Of a DNA stretch of 7,336 bases, positions 6,401 through 7,336 are shown one piece after another. Under the pieces are notes generated by a model, which saw nothing but the letters and a program-made list of their open reading frames with translations, was not told the origin of the DNA and did no database searches. Each line of letters begins with the position of its first letter. The first letter of the stretch is position 1. The position numbers and the translations under genes were made by a program. Source of the DNA: CAJQQY01 sp964352225. GTDB lineage: Bacteria; Bacteroidota; Bacteroidia; Chitinophagales; Saprospiraceae. The stretch spans positions 1 through 7,336 of the forward strand of contig CAYGRM010000341.1 in NCBI GenBank assembly GCA_964352225.1, read 5' to 3'.

Positions 6401-6508
6401 GACCGCATCATGAAAATGGGTGGTAAACCTTTGCCATGCCTCATCGACTTTGGCTTGGTCTAATCCTTTTAGATATTTTTGGAGAACAGAATTTTGAAAT
6501 AGACTCAT
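3488..6508 (-). CDS. Type IIG restriction-modification enzyme (Eco57I class)
   Basis: A single 1006-residue chain that should both methylate adenine N6 and cut DNA at a specific site, using S-adenosylmethionine. The N-terminal nuclease of PD-(D/E)XK type has Asp88 and Glu102-Leu-Lys104 (TDGAIL...AVIELKG). A helical connector follows to about 370. The gamma-type methyltransferase shows motif X at GVFYTPKYI (373-381), motif I at DPACGSG (441-447), motif II around FGVDINEES (491-499) and motif IV NPPY (564-567). A TaqI-like target-recognition domain spans roughly 720-880, and a helical tail ends at LTEEEIAIVEGS. Length is normal for the class (about 1000) and no frameshift is seen, so it is probably active. 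The ATG at 6508 gives a typical N-terminus. The segment encoding about residues 571-915 is far more AT-rich than both sides, suggesting a swapped specificity region. A KilA-N gene is divergently transcribed upstream. The recognition sequence cannot be predicted. Confidence 0.93.
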   Translation of the reverse strand: MSLFQNSVLQKYLKGLDQAKVDEAWQRFTTHFHDAVIQENIRNSKEEQYQEGFLRDLFVKIFGYVLNPATDFNLTTELKNVKGAKKTDGAILQNGNALAVIELKGMNTTDLGKVEGQAFGYKNNQPDCVYVITSNFQKIRFYIDNAVDFEEFNLFQLNRAQFEILYLCVAAEYLLLNTAKQIKDESLTEEENVTKQLYKDYSLFRNEIFQSIQQNNPDYDKLTLFKKTQKLLDRFLFIFFAEDRGLLPPNSIREIIDQWVKLRDELDAYTPLYARFKKYFGYMNTGHQGVKHDIFAYNGGLFAPDEILDHIKIDDTLLYKHTQKLSGYDFETEVSVNILGHIFEHSLNEIEEIQNELEGIPTDKSNSKRKKDGVFYTPKYITKYIVNNTVGKLCEEKKTELDLQETEYEKERKGRKKATLKALVKKLEDYRKWLLEITICDPACGSGAFLNQSLEFLISEHRYIDELQAKLFGDAMVLSDIENSILENNLFGVDINEESVEIAKLSLWLRTAQKGRKLTSLNNNIKCGNSLIDDVEVAGDKAFKWEEEFPKIFKNGGFDVVIGNPPYGAVFTKKEIEYYNKNYPNQSYQLDSYLLFTEKTRDFIASNGFIGYIMPNTWLSTLLTDKIRKFVFNTYSVIEINHYSYFVFDDATVETDIYILRRENENNKDIVIKIIDAVNTITKKINQEEWIKKDGKPINIYESNEIKPIKIKLEIHPKLGELIQIVQGVKPFQKGKGKPPQDAETMRIKPFVQEKKIDDSFIPLLRGSLMNRYQKLWDNNYWISYGDWLAEPRYSAKFECNEKLIIRQTGDSLIACFDDEKFICRDNLYILRDDQNKFNLKYILAILNSKLLTWYFRNFLNPEKGKTMAQVKRGHLQVLPISLGTKEMQVKLQESVNYLIDRYELVISKQKKFLRTLSRKFEIENLSTKLQNWHTLTFTEFIKELQKKKVKLGLAEEAEWEEYFDAEKAKAQAIQLEIDKTDREIDAMVYELYGLTEEEIAIVEGS

Positions 6509-6601
6509 CGTGGTTGTTCGTATTGTTTTGGTTTAGATATTATGCTGCGATATTTTCTTTTGCTGACAAATAATAAAAGTAGAAAGGAATTTTTATAAAC
6601 T

Positions 6602-6609
6602 CAAATGTA
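6602..6609 (-). promoter_or_regulatory. Possible Bacteroidota -7 box for the R-M gene
   Basis: The minus strand reads TACATTTG, matching the TAnnTTTG element at -7 of Bacteroidota promoters, about 95 bases upstream of the R-M start codon. I find no TTG-type -33 element at the usual spacing, so support is weak. The rest of the divergent region (6509-6735) contains no other feature that I can name. Confidence 0.25.
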
Positions 6610-6688
6610 TTTTTTATCAAACTTAATTCTCCCATGTTTTACTAGGCAAAAGTTCCATTTACCTTAAATTGAGCAGAATGGATTTTGA

Positions 6689-6701
6689 GCGGTAAAAAAG
6701 T
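6689..6701 (+). repeat. 13-bp direct repeat, upstream copy (GCGGTAAAAAAGT)
   Basis: GCGGTAAAAAAGT occurs here, 35 bases before the KilA-N start codon, and again at 6755-6767 inside its first codons (encoding part of GGKKV). Both copies have the same orientation and lie 66 bases apart. They could be binding sites for a regulator, perhaps the KilA-N protein itself, or a chance repeat helped by the A-run. Confidence 0.35.
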
Positions 6702-6735
6702 TTAAATTTTTTATAGTTTTACAAAAAAAAATGAA

Positions 6736-7263
6736 ATGAAAGAAATTCTGGTAGGCGGTAAAAAAGTACGAGTGAAAAAGGTACACGATGTAAGTTATAT
6801 CTGTATTACGGATATTGTCAAAGGCAATTCTGGCCGTCCGCTTGATTATTTGAAGAATTATATCAAGAATCAGGACAACATTGAATTTCTAAAAGTATGG
6901 GAAACGGTGAATAACCCAACTTTTAAAGGGGGTCATGCGGCCACCTTTAAAAGTGAAGCGAGTTTGAATCGAAATATTGTGAGTATCTCCAAATGGATAA
7001 AGGCAACTGATGCGGCAGGTTTTGAAATAGAAAAGGGTAAATATGGCGGTACGTATGCACATGAAGAAATTGCGATTCATTTTATGAATTGGTTTGACGC
7101 GAGTTTCTATGTTTACTTTATTAAAAAATTCAAAGAGATGTCAAGTGGTGAGTTACAATTTCATATTCGAAAAATTACGGACCATATTGATGAAGCTAGA
7201 AATTGGTTGGATACGACTCCTGGGCAAGATCCAAAGATGAATCGAATTAAGGATGTGGAGTAG
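6736..7263 (+). CDS. KilA-N domain DNA-binding protein
   Basis: This 175-residue protein belongs to the KilA-N family, a DNA-binding domain found in phage, DNA-virus and bacterial accessory proteins. The domain fills about residues 5-133: an N-terminal strand pair (LVGGKKVRVKKVHDVSYICITDI), the helix with NYIKNQDNIEFLKVWE (41-56), SISKWIKATDAAG (83-95), and the hallmark GGTYAHEEIAIHF (104-116) followed by a WFDASFYVYFIKKF segment. The C-terminal 40 residues (ITDHIDEARNWLDTTPGQD...) are short; many bacterial relatives are longer (250 residues or more), so it may be a compact variant. The ATG at 6736 overlaps a two-codon frame, ATGAAATGA, beginning at 6731. It is divergent from the R-M gene, which suggests, without proof, a regulatory or defence-associated role. 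Confidence 0.85.
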   Translation: MKEILVGGKKVRVKKVHDVSYICITDIVKGNSGRPLDYLKNYIKNQDNIEFLKVWETVNNPTFKGGHAATFKSEASLNRNIVSISKWIKATDAAGFEIEKGKYGGTYAHEEIAIHFMNWFDASFYVYFIKKFKEMSSGELQFHIRKITDHIDEARNWLDTTPGQDPKMNRIKDVE

Positions 7264-7336
7264 GTTGGCGTTTAACGTTTTTGATCTTTTTCTTTCGCTC
7301 TAACTTTTCTTTTTTAGTTTCCTCCTCGATATCGGT
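7247..7336 (-). CDS. C-terminal end of an unknown lysine-rich protein, runs off the window
   Basis: One minus-strand frame is open from the right edge to a TAA at 7247-7249 and encodes TDIEEETKKEKLERKKKI followed by KNVKRQPTPHP. The other two minus frames carry stops within about 35 bases of the edge. A highly charged K/E-rich tail with a proline end is a plausible protein terminus. It would converge with, and overlap by 17 bases, the end of the KilA-N gene. With 29 residues of low complexity no family can be assigned. Confidence 0.4.
   Translation of the reverse strand, partial: TDIEEETKKEKLERKKKIKNVKRQPTPHP

Noticed and set aside
6509..6735. Another attC-like site upstream of the R-M gene
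   Set aside because: A GTTGTTC is present on the plus strand near 6513 but has the wrong orientation for the series and no complementary partner or nested stems, so the R-M gene is treated as the edge of the cluster and not as a cassette.
6889..7080. Minus-strand 63-codon frame inside the KilA-N gene
   Set aside because: It is antisense to the conserved GGTYAHEEIAIHF region; no leader and no recognisable product.

Overview
The window looks like an accessory region from a member of the Bacteroidota (Flavobacteriia or a relative). It is AT-rich, has no clear Shine-Dalgarno sites, and carries short A/T-rich leaders, a lipoprotein, a small outer-membrane barrel and an Eco57I-class restriction-modification (R-M) enzyme of a type common in that phylum. 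No rRNA, tRNA, CRISPR array, transposase or integrase gene is visible, so the taxon is inferred from style only.

Layout, read along the minus strand (right to left), since nearly all genes lie there. At the right edge (7247-7336) is the probable C-terminal tail of a minus-strand gene running out of the window. It overlaps the end of a plus-strand KilA-N DNA-binding protein (6736-7263). A 227-bp divergent promoter region separates that gene from a 1006-residue single-chain type IIG R-M protein (3488-6508). Downstream of it, in the same orientation, are four unrelated genes: a YdeI/OmpD-associated family protein (2575-3174), a small outer-membrane beta-barrel protein (1876-2469), a serine-hydrolase lipoprotein (629-1561) and the start of a DUF998-like membrane protein (1-111).

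The gaps between these four genes hold structured sequence. A 117-bp element occurs twice (3204-3320 and 1574-1690) with complementary ends of the form GCACTAAC...GTTGTRY. A 222-bp imperfect palindrome (174-395) has ends CAATACAAC...GTTGTATTG. A third hairpin element (2501-2561) carries one perfect GCCCAAC half-site. Single, functionally unrelated, same-strand genes, each followed by an imperfect palindrome ending near GTTGTRY, are what an integron gene-cassette array looks like. I propose an integrase-less (within this window) attC-like cassette cluster with non-canonical core sites. This is inference from sequence form.

The two 117-bp elements sit inside a longer direct repeat of 245 bp (1576-1820 and 3206-3450, 7 differences). 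It also includes a short gene-tail remnant and a hairpin that is perfect in one copy (29-bp arms) and decayed in the other. The R-M gene is a compositional mosaic: the part encoding about residues 571-915, which covers the end of the methyltransferase and the target-recognition region, is near 25% G+C in hand-counted lines, against 40-50% on both sides. That suggests replacement of the specificity segment by recombination.
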